Part shown: positions 40,563 through 50,059 of the stretch, one piece after another | Layout: each line of letters opens with the position of its first letter | How positions within the stretch are numbered: the stretch's first letter is position 1 | Position numbers and translations under genes: made by a program | NCBI GenBank assembly: GCA_029261555.1 | Contig: JAJDBB010000005.1 | Location: 32,552 to 96,551 of the forward strand | DNA from: Nitrospinaceae bacterium | Lineage (GTDB): Bacteria; Nitrospinota; Nitrospinia; Nitrospinales; JACRGP01 | DNA: 64,000 bases | Direction of reading: 5' to 3' | The notes under the pieces: generated by a model | The model's database searches: none | What the model was told of the DNA's origin: nothing | The model's input: the letters and a program-made list of their open reading frames with translations, nothing else

Positions 40563-43085
40563 TCATGAACGCCCATGACCGTGGATTTCATATTCCTCCC
40601 CGTCGGTCTCGATGAATACCGCTCCGTCCCGATCCGTGCGCCAAATTTGCGCTCCTGCTCCGCGATATTTTTCCACCGCCTGCCGGTGCGGATGCCCAAA
40701 GCCATTCAAATATCCAGCGGAAAAAACCGCCGCCGCCGGACTCGTCGCGGCGATGAATCCCGCCGTGCTGGAAAATCGACTGCCATGATGCGGTACCTTG
40801 AGGACGTCGACGTCCAGCGCCGCTCCTCGCTTTAGCAGATACTCCTCCGCCTCGCGCTCGACGTCGGCGGTCAACAGCATGCTGAACTTCTTGTAATCAA
40901 TCCTCAACACGACAGAGCGATTGTTTCCAGTTTTGTATTTTGATTTTTTTCGTTTACCAAAGCGGCGATTCATAAACTCGACGTCGGGGTGCAGAACCGT
41001 TACAAGGACTTCGCCAAACTCCAGACTCTCCCCTGCCTTCGCAATGACCCGCGATATGCCGCGCCGCCGGGCGTCTTCTCCCAGTTCAAAAATACGAGGG
41101 TCTCGCGAGCGTCCTTCCAGATCCAGATAATTGCCGATGGGAAAAAACCGGACCAGCGATTCCAATCCCGACACATGATCCTGATCGGAATGCGTCGCCA
41201 GAATATAATCCAGCTTGCGGATCCCCCGGTTCCAGAGAAAGGGGGCGAGAACCGCTTTGCCCACGTCCAGTGAGTTTTCGTAAAACCCTCCGCCGTCGAC
41301 CAGCAGGGTCTGGCGATTGGGAAACTCCAGGAAAATGGATTCCCCCTGCCCCACGTCCAGAACCGCTATCGTAAGAAGACGCGGTTTCCAATCCGGGAAA
41401 CGCGGCCACGCCAGCCATACAATCGCCATAGACAAAGACAGGGCCAAGCCAACCGCCAAACAACGTTGCTGAAATTTTTCCTTTGTGTCGGAACCTTTGA
41501 TAGCGAGGCGATGTTTTTCATAGAAAAAATAAGGGACTCCCAGGACCAAAAAATAATAAACCAGCAACCAGGCCTTGGGGGGCGTGGGGACAAATGCGGA
41601 GGCGTATGGAAACGAGGCCAGTACTTTGCAGAATAAAAGCAGGAGCGAAAGCGGATAAGACAAAATAAATAAAAGCAAATCCCCGCCCCACTGCCAAACC
41701 AAACCGACGGCCAACGCCGCCATCAAGGGCGGCAGGACGAATAATGTAAAGGGAACAGCGATCAGATTAGCCAGAAAGCCGATCAGGCTGATCTGGTGAA
41801 AATGAAAAATCAGGATGGGGAGCGTTCCCAGATAAGCCGCCAGGGAAATCAAGGCGGTTCCATAAAAAAAGCGATAGAACCAACTGCGCTCTCCCATGCG
41901 GTCCACGGGATCGACTTCCATGCTATCGGCAAACTTCAAGGCCAGGAGGATGAACAAAACCGCGCTGAAGGATAATTGGAATCCCGCCGTCGCCACTGCC
42001 ACGGGATTACATATCAGGATGACAAACGCCGCCAATAAAAACGCCTGGAACAAACTGTTGTCGCGATCCAAAAGAATCGCCGCCAGATAAAAGAAAACCA
42101 TCAATCCCGCGCGAATGGCGGATATTTTCCAGCCGACGATCATGGCGTAAAACAGGACGCACAGCAGGCTGAGAAGGGCCGCCCATTTTCTGGCGTGTCC
42201 GGCGTGGGCAAAGTGAGGATACCAGCGCCACAAAATTTTAAAACTTATTCTATATCCAACCCAAAAAGCCGCCGCCGCGATAATCCCCAGATGCAAGCCG
42301 GAAACCGCCAAAATATGCGCCAGCCCGGTGGCTTTAAAAGTTTCGTAAGTTTCTTCGGAAAGAAAACGTCTTTCCCCCAGCGCCAGCGACTTGACCAGCG
42401 CCGCCGTCTCGCCCTGCAGGTTGCGGTCGATTTGCCGGAGCATGGCGCGTCGAACGCGTTCTGGAAAGGTCGCGTAAAAAGGCGGGGGTTCAAATCCCAG
42501 CACATCAACCTGATCGGCTTTGGCAATTCCCCCGGTGGCCTGAATGCCGGAAAAACGCAGGTAGCGCGCATAGTCGAATCCGCCTGGGTTTTTCAAATTC
42601 CGAGGCCGTTTCAAGCGAACCCTTTTGATCCTCACACGGTCGCCCATCTTAAGTCTTTTGAGAGTGTTAAGCGAACCGTAGAAATTGATGCGCGCCCGGC
42701 CTTCGACCGGCTTGGACTCGTCGGCGTATTGAATGGAAGACAGATCGATCAGGTGGGAAATTTTTCCGTCCAAGACTCTGGGCGGTTCCGCCACCACGCC
42801 TTCGACTGTGGCGCGTCGGCTTTCCTGAAGGTTGCGGAGGAGACTGGCGTCTCCGGAATCCGGGGCGTGCAGTCCGGGCGCGAGAAATCCAAAAGCAAGA
42901 AATCCCGCCAAGGCGACGAACTCGCGCATCCACAATCGCCGACGGCGTATTTTATAAAAAACATATCCCGACAGCGCCAGGGTCGACAGCGAAATCAGAA
43001 GCGAAAACCTAAATGACTCTGCGGAAAAAATGGAAAAAACGATTCCAGAAAAATACGCCAGGAACCAGGGTAAAAGGCAATTCAT
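40563..43085 (-). CDS. comEC: DNA uptake channel ComEC/Rec2
   Basis: 840 residues. An N-terminal OB-like DUF4131 region (about 25-190) is followed by the polytopic competence domain (about 215-510; AHILAVSGLHLGIIA) and a C-terminal MBL-fold nuclease-like domain (about 555-830) with VLDVGQGESIFLE, LATHSDQDHVSG and KVPHHGSRFSS. It forms the inner-membrane channel for single-stranded DNA during transformation. Its ATG overlaps the rnr stop (ATGA). Full length for the three-domain form. Confidence 0.95.
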   Translation of the reverse strand: MNCLLPWFLAYFSGIVFSIFSAESFRFSLLISLSTLALSGYVFYKIRRRRLWMREFVALAGFLAFGFLAPGLHAPDSGDASLLRNLQESRRATVEGVVAEPPRVLDGKISHLIDLSSIQYADESKPVEGRARINFYGSLNTLKRLKMGDRVRIKRVRLKRPRNLKNPGGFDYARYLRFSGIQATGGIAKADQVDVLGFEPPPFYATFPERVRRAMLRQIDRNLQGETAALVKSLALGERRFLSEETYETFKATGLAHILAVSGLHLGIIAAAAFWVGYRISFKILWRWYPHFAHAGHARKWAALLSLLCVLFYAMIVGWKISAIRAGLMVFFYLAAILLDRDNSLFQAFLLAAFVILICNPVAVATAGFQLSFSAVLFILLALKFADSMEVDPVDRMGERSWFYRFFYGTALISLAAYLGTLPILIFHFHQISLIGFLANLIAVPFTLFVLPPLMAALAVGLVWQWGGDLLLFILSYPLSLLLLFCKVLASFPYASAFVPTPPKAWLLVYYFLVLGVPYFFYEKHRLAIKGSDTKEKFQQRCLAVGLALSLSMAIVWLAWPRFPDWKPRLLTIAVLDVGQGESIFLEFPNRQTLLVDGGGFYENSLDVGKAVLAPFLWNRGIRKLDYILATHSDQDHVSGLESLVRFFPIGNYLDLEGRSRDPRIFELGEDARRRGISRVIAKAGESLEFGEVLVTVLHPDVEFMNRRFGKRKKSKYKTGNNRSVVLRIDYKKFSMLLTADVEREAEEYLLKRGAALDVDVLKVPHHGSRFSSTAGFIAATSPAAAVFSAGYLNGFGHPHRQAVEKYRGAGAQIWRTDRDGAVFIETDGEEYEIHGHGRS

Positions 43086-45214
43086 TTACCTGGAGAGGGA
43101 GAGGGCAATTTTTGAACCAGTGAAAAATCGATTTGGCGTTTGCGAATATCCACCCCGGTCAGTTTCACCTTCACCGACTCGCCGATGCTGAAGCTCTTTC
43201 CGCTGTGTTGCGCCTGGAGTTTGTGCTCGTCCTCGAAATAAACATAGTAGTCGTCCCGCAAGCTGGAGATGTGCACCAGGCCTTCGACTAAAATATCCGC
43301 GAGTTCGACAAAAAACCCAAAGGCGGTGACGCCGTTGATGAGTCCGGGGTAAACGCTTCCTATTTTATCCGCCATGAACTGCGCCTGCCGCAGACTGATG
43401 ATCTCGCGTTCCGCTTGCACGGCCTTGACCTCGGCGTCGGTGGACTGCTTGGCAATATCGGCCAGCGTTGAATACAGCTGTTTGCGTTCCTTGTTGGAAC
43501 ATTTTTTTCGTTGGTAGGCTTTGACCAAGCGGTGCACGACCAGGTCCGGGTAGCGCCGGATGGGCGAAGTGAAATGGGCGTAATGCTCGAACCCCAGACA
43601 AAAATGTCCCGGATCGCTTTCCGAGTAACGCGCCTTTTTCATCGACCGCAAAAGAAGGGTGTTCACGACCCGCTCTTCCGGCCTTCCTGCGGCTCGCTTC
43701 ACCAGGCTTTGCAAATCACGAGAGGAAGGTTTGTGCGTGTGGAGCAGGCGGAGTCCAAACGTTTTTACGAAACGGTTGAACTTGGTCAGCTTTTCCTCGT
43801 CCGGCGCCTCGTGAATCCGGTGAATGAACGGAACGTTTTTGGCGTCCAGATGGCGCGCCACTTCCTGGTTGGCGGCCAGCATGAATTCTTCGATCAAATG
43901 ATGGGCGTCGTTGTGTTCAGCGGCGGCAATCGATTCCACCGCCCCGTCCTTGTCGATTTTGATCACCGGTTCCGGAACGTTGAAATTCACGCTTCCATTA
44001 TAAAACCGGCGAGAACGCAATTTTCGGCTCAGCGCATGCATTTGGAACAAGGCGGACGATAGAGCGGCGTGTTCGTCGTCTACAGTTTCCGCGTCCAGCC
44101 ATTTCGCGACCTGATTGTACGTCAGGCGAAACCGGCTGTTGATAACCGATTCGCAAACCTTGCTCCCCAATACCTCGCCCTCGGAGTTGAAGTCGATAAA
44201 AACGCTGAGCGTCAGGCGGTCCACTCCGGGCTTGAGACTGCAAATATCGTTGGAAAGCTCCACCGGCAACATGGGGACCACGCCGTCGGGATAATACAGG
44301 CTGGTCCCGCGCTCAAACGCCTCGTCGTCAAGCGGAGCGCCCTCCAGAACATAATGGCCCACGTCGGCGATGTGCACGCCGAGCCGATAGCCTTCCGCCA
44401 TTAATTCCAGGGAAACCGCGTCGTCGAAGTCTCTGGCTTTTTCGCCGTCGATGGTAAAAACCATTTCCCGGCGCAGATCCATTCTCCGTTGGCATTCCTC
44501 TTCCTCTATGGAGTCTGGAATCGCCGCCGCCTCTTGCTGAACAGCCTCCGGAAAAGCCAGCCGCACCTGATGCTTGCGTAAAAGAGATTGCACCTCCACG
44601 CGAGGATCGCTTGAATCGCCGATAACTTCGACGATGCGCCCCGTGGCCGCGTGCTGGGACGTTGGATAATCCACGATCTCCACGCTAACGATTTGCCCGT
44701 CCCGACCGCCGCCGCGCCACTTGAGCGGAACGAAAATTTCGTGAACGATTTTGGCGTCCGACGGGACCACCCACCCTTCCCGGCTGAACGTTTCATACAT
44801 GCCAATCAGGGTTTTGGTATTGCGCTCCAGTACCCGGACCACGCGGCCTTCCGGCTTGCCGGCGTCCCTCCCCGCTTCAACTCGGACCATCACATGGTCG
44901 CCGTGCATGGCGTCTTTCATTTTGGTTCTACCGATGAAGACGTCCGACCCCTCCTTGTCGCGGATCAGGAACGCATATCCGTCGGGATGGCCTTTTAGAA
45001 TTCCAGGAACCAGATTCATCTCTTCCGAAAGTCCGTACCGGTTGCCCTTGAGACGAATGAGGGTTCCCTCTTGAGCCATACCCCTGATGAGTTTTCGGAA
45101 CTCGCTGCGGCTGGGACTCGGAATGGCAAACGCCTTGGACATTTCGGAAATTTTCATCGGCCTGTTGGTTTTCTTCCTGATCAGATCGAGGACGCCGGAT
45201 TCGGTGAGTTTCAT
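43082..45214 (-). CDS. rnr: ribonuclease R
   Basis: About 710 residues from the ATG at 45214 (MKLTESGVLDLI); the open frame runs 51 codons further upstream without a good site. Order: winged-helix-like N-terminus, two cold-shock domains, RNB catalytic domain with GEKARDFDDAVSLE (the metal-binding aspartates) and SPIRRYPDLVVHR, then an S1 domain (GVTAFGFFVELADILVEGLVHISSL). It is a processive 3'-5' exonuclease that degrades structured RNA. It has a short C-terminus without the basic tail of the enteric enzyme. Confidence 0.96.
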   Translation of the reverse strand: MKLTESGVLDLIRKKTNRPMKISEMSKAFAIPSPSRSEFRKLIRGMAQEGTLIRLKGNRYGLSEEMNLVPGILKGHPDGYAFLIRDKEGSDVFIGRTKMKDAMHGDHVMVRVEAGRDAGKPEGRVVRVLERNTKTLIGMYETFSREGWVVPSDAKIVHEIFVPLKWRGGGRDGQIVSVEIVDYPTSQHAATGRIVEVIGDSSDPRVEVQSLLRKHQVRLAFPEAVQQEAAAIPDSIEEEECQRRMDLRREMVFTIDGEKARDFDDAVSLELMAEGYRLGVHIADVGHYVLEGAPLDDEAFERGTSLYYPDGVVPMLPVELSNDICSLKPGVDRLTLSVFIDFNSEGEVLGSKVCESVINSRFRLTYNQVAKWLDAETVDDEHAALSSALFQMHALSRKLRSRRFYNGSVNFNVPEPVIKIDKDGAVESIAAAEHNDAHHLIEEFMLAANQEVARHLDAKNVPFIHRIHEAPDEEKLTKFNRFVKTFGLRLLHTHKPSSRDLQSLVKRAAGRPEERVVNTLLLRSMKKARYSESDPGHFCLGFEHYAHFTSPIRRYPDLVVHRLVKAYQRKKCSNKERKQLYSTLADIAKQSTDAEVKAVQAEREIISLRQAQFMADKIGSVYPGLINGVTAFGFFVELADILVEGLVHISSLRDDYYVYFEDEHKLQAQHSGKSFSIGESVKVKLTGVDIRKRQIDFSLVQKLPSPSPGK

Positions 45215-45284
45215 ATTTGCGTTGTGGAAAGGTTTTTTAGAAACGGCAGACGCGCGTAAGCTTGCGCCCGTATTACATCCTGCT

Positions 45285-45361
45285 AATATAATGCATTGCC
45301 CGTTGATGTCCAGTCCCGCGCCAAAGCGAAATTTCCATATTTCTCCAGCTTGGCTTATAAT
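45285..45361. promoter_or_regulatory. divergent promoters for rnr and pheT
   Basis: Minus strand: TGGACA (45312-45307) and TATATT (45290-45285), 16 bp apart, would serve rnr. Plus strand: TATAAT at 45356-45361 with only a weak -35 (TTCCAT at 45333-45338) would start about 32 nt before pheT. No shared operator is visible. Confidence 0.45.
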
Positions 45362-45399
45362 CCCCAAAAAATGTCGACCTTCCCTCAGAAAAGGTGTTT

Positions 45400-47496
45400 A
45401 TGTTAATTGATTACGATTGGTTGAAACAGTACGTCAGCCTCGACCTGCCGCCGCATGAGTTCGGGCATTTATTGACCATGAGCGGATTGGAAATCGAAGC
45501 CGAAGAGTCGGTGAAGTTGCCGGACGGGAAAATGGCGGAAGTCCTGGAACTCAACGTGACCCCTAATCGGGGCTATTGCCTGAGCCATTTAGGCGTGGCC
45601 CGCGAGGCGGCGTCCTTACTGAACCTGGAATGCCGCCTGCCTGCCCCGCTGGAGGAATTGGAAAAAGTTTGGGAGGGCGACGCGGTTGACTCCGCCCTCA
45701 AAGTCGTCAACGAAGCGCCCGACCTTTGCTCCCGGTACGCGGGCATGGTCGTGGAAGGCGTTCGGCCCGGACCTTCGCCCAAATGGCTGGCGGACCGGTT
45801 GATCTCCATCGGCCTGCGGCCCATCAACAACATCGTCGACGTCACAAATTTCGTGATGATGGAATACGGTCAGCCTCTGCACGCATTCGACCGCGCCTTG
45901 TTGGCGGAAAGTAAAATCGTGATACGCCGCGCAAAAGAGGGCGAAGCTTTCACCGCGCTGGACGGAAGCGAAAACAAGCTTGGACCCGACGCCTTGGTCA
46001 TCGCCGACGCCGAAAAACCCGTCGCCCTGGCGGGAATCATGGGAGGAGCCAACAGTCAGGTGACTGAGCAAACGCAAAGCGTGGTCCTGGAGAGCGCCTG
46101 TTTCGATCCGGCGACGGTGCGCAAGGCTTCGAAGAAATTCAATTTACGCTCCGACTCGTCTTTCCGTTTTGAACGCGGAGTGGACATTGAGGGCGTTATT
46201 TCAGCGCAGGCTCGCGCGGCTTTGTTGATCCGCGAACTGGCCGGCGGCAAAATTTTAAAAGGCCGCATCGACCTTTATCCGGAACCTCGAAAATCCGTCG
46301 TGGTGAACGTCCGCGTCGCCCAAGTGAACAAGATATTGGGAGCGCGAATGGAGAGCGCCAAAATTGCCGAATACCTAAGGCGGCTGGGAATGATCTTTCA
46401 AAATTCACTTAGCCCGGCTTCGGAAGAGTTTCAGGTGGAAATCCCCACCTTTCGTCCCGACCTGTTGCGGGAAATTGATTTGATAGAAGAGATCGCCCGC
46501 ATGGCTGGGTACAATAATATCGAAACCGTCCGCCCATCGGCGCCTATCCAACCAGTCCGCTGGAAGCCCAAACAAACGACGGCCAGAACGATCCGCGAAA
46601 TTTTGAGCCGAACCGGATTCCTGGAAGCGATCAATTACAGTTTCATCGACGAGACCTCCGCTTCAAAATTTAAAACCGCGTTTGGCGACCGGGATTCCGT
46701 CGCCATTCCCCTGCGCAACCCTTTGAGCGCGGATATCAACGTCATGCGCCCCAGCCTGGCTCCCGGTTTGATCAAAGCCGCGTCGCGCAATTTCAACAAG
46801 GGACAGAAGCCGGTCAAGATTTTCGAGTTGGGACATGTGTATTTCCGCGAAAAGGAGAAGGCTCCCGTGACGGAAAGAACCTGTCTGGGAATTTTGGTCG
46901 CCGGTCCGTACGAAAATACTTTATGGAAAAGTACGGGGAAAGCTTACGATTATTACGATTTGAAAGGCGCGCTGGAAACGGTTTTGGACGGTTTTAAATT
47001 AAGCGCGGAATTTGAATCCCTCGATCGCGAGTTTTTGCAATCTGGAGAAGCCGCGGCTTGCAGGATCAATGGGCGAGACGTCGGGTTTATCGGGAAACTG
47101 GAATCCGCGTTCTGCGACGATATTGGCCAACCGGTTTACATCTGCGAAATTGACCTCGACGCGTTGGCGGAATTATTGCCCGGTCGAGTGGAGTTTCAAA
47201 CGATCCCAAAATTTCCCGAAACCTACCGCGACATTTCCATATTGGTGGACCGCGAGGTCCATTCCGGCGAAATTGAAAAGGCGATCCGCGAAGCCTGCGC
47301 GCCTTTAATCAGCAAAGTGGAATTGTACGACCATTTTGAGGGCAAGAAATTGCAGGCGGGCAAGAAGAGCCTGACCTTTGCCCTGGCGTTTCTTTCCGAG
47401 GAAAAAACTCTCGCCGACGAGGAAGTAAACCCGCTGTTCGACCGCGCGCTGAAAAGCTTGCAAGAAAAATTCGGCGCCTCCCTGCGCGAAGGGTGA
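45400..47496 (+). CDS. pheT: phenylalanyl-tRNA synthetase beta subunit, short form
   Basis: 698 residues from the ATG at 45400 (AAAGG upstream). It has the N-terminal MLIDYDWLKQYV segment, then directly VLELNVTPNRGYCLSHLGVAREAASLL, the B3/B4 editing domain (LRPINNIVDVTNFVMMEYGQPLHAFD), B5 (about 285-370), the catalytic-like core and a C-terminal FDX-ACB domain (PKFPETYRDISILVDREV). The roughly 100-residue EMAPII-like tRNA-binding OB domain that usually sits after residue 40 is missing. pheS is not adjacent. Confidence 0.93.
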   Translation: MLIDYDWLKQYVSLDLPPHEFGHLLTMSGLEIEAEESVKLPDGKMAEVLELNVTPNRGYCLSHLGVAREAASLLNLECRLPAPLEELEKVWEGDAVDSALKVVNEAPDLCSRYAGMVVEGVRPGPSPKWLADRLISIGLRPINNIVDVTNFVMMEYGQPLHAFDRALLAESKIVIRRAKEGEAFTALDGSENKLGPDALVIADAEKPVALAGIMGGANSQVTEQTQSVVLESACFDPATVRKASKKFNLRSDSSFRFERGVDIEGVISAQARAALLIRELAGGKILKGRIDLYPEPRKSVVVNVRVAQVNKILGARMESAKIAEYLRRLGMIFQNSLSPASEEFQVEIPTFRPDLLREIDLIEEIARMAGYNNIETVRPSAPIQPVRWKPKQTTARTIREILSRTGFLEAINYSFIDETSASKFKTAFGDRDSVAIPLRNPLSADINVMRPSLAPGLIKAASRNFNKGQKPVKIFELGHVYFREKEKAPVTERTCLGILVAGPYENTLWKSTGKAYDYYDLKGALETVLDGFKLSAEFESLDREFLQSGEAAACRINGRDVGFIGKLESAFCDDIGQPVYICEIDLDALAELLPGRVEFQTIPKFPETYRDISILVDREVHSGEIEKAIREACAPLISKVELYDHFEGKKLQAGKKSLTFALAFLSEEKTLADEEVNPLFDRALKSLQEKFGASLREG

Positions 47497-47504
47497 TGGA
47501 CATT

Positions 47505-48197
47505 ATGAAATTACTACTCCCGATACTGCTATTCCTTTTCACCTTGCCAGCCACTTCTGTTTGTGCGGATGACTTCCAAGATGGGCTGGATGCCTATAAA
47601 CGGAAGGACTACAAGGTCGCATTTGAGAGGATGAAACCCTTTGCCGAGCAGGGTGACGCCAAAGCCCAGGCCAACATTGGGTTTATGTATAAACGAGGAC
47701 TAGGAGTCACGCAGGATTACAGGGAAGCAATCAAGTGGTATCGAAAATCAGCCGAGCAGGGCGACGCCAACGCCCCACACAACCTGGGCGCGATGTATCA
47801 CAAAGGACAAGGAGTCAAAAAGGATTTAGCAGAAGCGGTTAAGTGGTACAGGCTGTCTGCGGAACGGGGTAATGTCTTCGCCCAGTTTAACCTGGGGCAT
47901 ATGTTGAATTATGGAAAAGGAGTTACTCAGGACTATGAAGAGGCCGTCAGGTGGTACAGGCTTTCGGCGAAACAGAGTTACCCCAGAGCCCAATCCAATC
48001 TAGGTTTACTATACGCCCAGGGAAAAGGAGTAACTAAAGACTATGTTGCGGCATACAAGTGGTCAAATATTGCGGTGACGAATGGGTATAAGATGGGAGA
48101 AAAAATCATAAGGCTGATCGAAAAAGGAATGACCCCCGCCCAAATCACTAAGGCTAAGAGACTGGCGAGGGAGTGGATGGAGAAGCATAAAAGATGA
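47505..48197 (+). CDS. exported Sel1-repeat protein
   Basis: About 230 residues. The signal peptide MKLLLPILLFLFTLPATSVCA is followed by about four Sel1-like repeats of 36 residues (AQANIGFMYKRGLGVTQDYREAIKWYRKSAEQGD and copies), quoted here only as the pattern AxxNLGxMYxxGxGVxxDYxEAxKWYRxSAEQG. Sel1 arrays bind proteins and are common in secreted regulators. Starts at 47496 (TGATG with the pheT stop) and 47505 are both possible. Base use appears less GC-rich at third positions than in pheT, so recent acquisition is conceivable. Confidence 0.82.
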   Translation: MKLLLPILLFLFTLPATSVCADDFQDGLDAYKRKDYKVAFERMKPFAEQGDAKAQANIGFMYKRGLGVTQDYREAIKWYRKSAEQGDANAPHNLGAMYHKGQGVKKDLAEAVKWYRLSAERGNVFAQFNLGHMLNYGKGVTQDYEEAVRWYRLSAKQSYPRAQSNLGLLYAQGKGVTKDYVAAYKWSNIAVTNGYKMGEKIIRLIEKGMTPAQITKAKRLAREWMEKHKR

Positions 48198-48213
48198 CCA
48201 CTTTGGAAGCCGA

Positions 48214-49134
48214 TCAGGAGAACCACTCCTTTAGGAACAATTCCAGATATTGCGGCGCTGCGGCGGACAGGTGGGGCTGGATCAACACATTTTCGAAATC
48301 CCACAACCGCGAGGTTTCGGATAAAGGTTCGGTTTCAAAGACGTCGAGATAAGCGCCGCGAATCCATTCCTCCTCCAAAGCCTCGACGACGTCCCGCTCG
48401 CTAAACACCCTGCCTCTGCCCACATTATAAATAAAACAGCTTTTCTTTAATAAGCGAAAATGATCCCGCGTAAAAATTCCGTCGGTTTCCTCCCCACCCG
48501 GTAACGCGAATATCAGATGATCGGCTTCCGGCAGATTATCTTCAAGCTGATCCGGCAAAATCACCCGGTCGCCTTCTTCAAAATAATCGGGCGTCGGTAC
48601 CATCCGTCTTTTGAGTCCGGTGATTCGACACCTAAACGGTTTCAATTTCCGCGCGATGGCTTGCCCTATATTTCCGAAGCCCAGGATGAGGACTCGGGAG
48701 TTATCGAGGGACGTCATTTCATTGGAAATCTTTATGGGAGCCCAACGGCGTTTTTTCTGCATCCTTATTGCCGGTCCAAAAGCGCGGCAAAAATACAACA
48801 TGGCTCCCAAAACGGTTTCTGAAATTATGGCGCCGTGAAACCGCCCAAACCTCAATTCGATTCCCTTCCCCGGCTCGACGTCGATCCAATCCTTTCCGGC
48901 GGCGGGCGTGGCGATCAATTTTAATTTTGGCGCCGTCTCCAACCATTCCTTTTTGAAATACCAGACCAATACCGCCTCCGCCTCGGGAAGCAATTTCAGA
49001 AAATCCCTGGACTTGTAGCAGACCGTCGCCGTGAACCCTGGAATGGCCGCTTGCAGGGTTTTTAGATGCGTCTGGTCAAAATTCCAGGCTTGTACATAAG
49101 GATGGGTCAAATAAATTAGAATGCTTTTTAACAT
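48214..49134 (-). CDS. D-2-hydroxyacid dehydrogenase family protein
   Basis: 306 residues. The NAD-binding Rossmann part has VLILGFGNIGQAIARKL, then LPGGEETDGIF, FIYNVGRGRVFSERDVVEAL, GAYLDVFETEPL and the His of IQPHLSA. This is the GhrA/SerA-like fold. The catalytic Arg lies in NVGRGR, Glu in FETEPL and His near the end, so it should be active on a 2-keto or 2-hydroxy acid. It is convergent with the Sel1 gene. Confidence 0.9.
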   Translation of the reverse strand: MLKSILIYLTHPYVQAWNFDQTHLKTLQAAIPGFTATVCYKSRDFLKLLPEAEAVLVWYFKKEWLETAPKLKLIATPAAGKDWIDVEPGKGIELRFGRFHGAIISETVLGAMLYFCRAFGPAIRMQKKRRWAPIKISNEMTSLDNSRVLILGFGNIGQAIARKLKPFRCRITGLKRRMVPTPDYFEEGDRVILPDQLEDNLPEADHLIFALPGGEETDGIFTRDHFRLLKKSCFIYNVGRGRVFSERDVVEALEEEWIRGAYLDVFETEPLSETSRLWDFENVLIQPHLSAAAPQYLELFLKEWFS

Positions 49135-49330
49135 TGAATTAAATTGCTCACACCTGTTAACAAAAGTATACGACTTGCAGTGTTTTTTTTAACCGTCGCA
49201 TTTTCAATATCTTTTAACTTATTCAAATAAAAGGGGTTAGTTGATATATGGTTTTTTGGCACACTTCCTGCTCTATTGCTAGTAGCGCTTTTGAATTACC
49301 AAAAGACTTGAAATATCAGGAGGAATAATC

Positions 49331-49696
49331 ATGACCCGAGCAGACCTAGCTGAAAAACTCTCGCTGAAGATGAACGTTTCCAAAAAGGAAGCGGACAAAC
49401 TGATCCTGCACATCCTTGAAGGCATCATGGCCAACCTCAAGAAGGACGGACGCGTGGTAGTTCATGGATTCGGCTCCTTTCAATTAAGGGAGTATGAAGC
49501 ACGGACCGGTAAAAAACCTCTCTCCGAAGAGGAAATGGAAATTCCGGCGAGAAACAAACCCTTGTTCCATGCCAGCCAGGAATTAAAAGAAATGATCAAC
49601 AACGGCGCGCCTTCGATCCAGGAAGAATTCGTCGAAGATTTGGACGTACGTCGGGAATATTCCGGACCAGGGCTATCCATGGAATCGGCTCCGTAA
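49331..49696 (+). CDS. HU/IHF-family DNA-binding protein
   Basis: 121 residues; AGGAGG 9 bp before the ATG is one of the strongest ribosome sites in the window. The fold is clear: MTRADLAEKLSLKMNVSKKEAD, then VVVHGFGSFQLREYEARTG (the beta arm, with the intercalating residue region IPARNKPLF). It bends DNA as a dimer. The tail after residue 92 (about 28 residues, acidic then Ser/Pro) is longer than normal HU. Closest to IHF subunits; single gene. Confidence 0.93.
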   Translation: MTRADLAEKLSLKMNVSKKEADKLILHILEGIMANLKKDGRVVVHGFGSFQLREYEARTGKKPLSEEEMEIPARNKPLFHASQELKEMINNGAPSIQEEFVEDLDVRREYSGPGLSMESAP

Positions 49697-49699
49697 AGT

Positions 49700-49752
49700 G
49701 GGCGATGATTTGTAGTTGTGTTATAATTTTGCCGGGTACAAATCATCCGCCC
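49700..49752 (+). promoter_or_regulatory. long hairpin with an extended -10 box in its loop
   Basis: GGGCGATGATTTGTA (49700-49714) pairs with TACAAATCATCCGCCC (49737-49752), with one bulged base. The loop contains TGTTATAAT (49719-49727), a perfect extended -10, which would start RNA near 49734, about 44 nt before the zinc-ribbon gene. The structure could end the IHF transcript while firing the next promoter, or act as an operator pair. Confidence 0.5.
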
Positions 49753-49777
49753 CCTTTAAGGTGGAGCCGCGATAATT

Positions 49778-50059
49778 TTGATATTATGTAACGATCCTAA
49801 CAAATGTAGCAAATGTGGAAGTTCCCGAATCATCCGGGGTGACCTGGGTTTGCGCACCAGCGTGGATTTGGAATTGATCATGGTCGTACGCAAGGACCAC
49901 GGAATAGAAAAGAAAGTTCCGCTCCATCCCAAAGTGTGCGGAGAATGCGGCTACGTCGACCTTTTTGTCCAGGAACCGAAAAACCTTATTATCGACCAGA
50001 GCGACAAACCCATCAACCCCGATTATAAAAACCGCCCGCTTTTGGAATCTGACTTTTAA
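49778..50059 (+). CDS. small double-CxxC zinc-ribbon protein
   Basis: 93 residues. CSKCGS (about 10-15) and CGECGY (about 54-59) make one zinc site; between them lies a beta-rich stretch (LRTSVDLELIMVVRKD). The apparent start is a TTG at 49778 (MILCNDPNKC), with GGTGGAG upstream. No family name recognised. It follows the IHF-like gene and a promoter-bearing hairpin. Confidence 0.7.
   Translation: MILCNDPNKCSKCGSSRIIRGDLGLRTSVDLELIMVVRKDHGIEKKVPLHPKVCGECGYVDLFVQEPKNLIIDQSDKPINPDYKNRPLLESDF

Noticed and set aside
42480..42500. tRNA T-arm-like string GGGTTCAAATCCC
   Set aside because: It lies in frame inside comEC and no acceptor or anticodon arms surround it.
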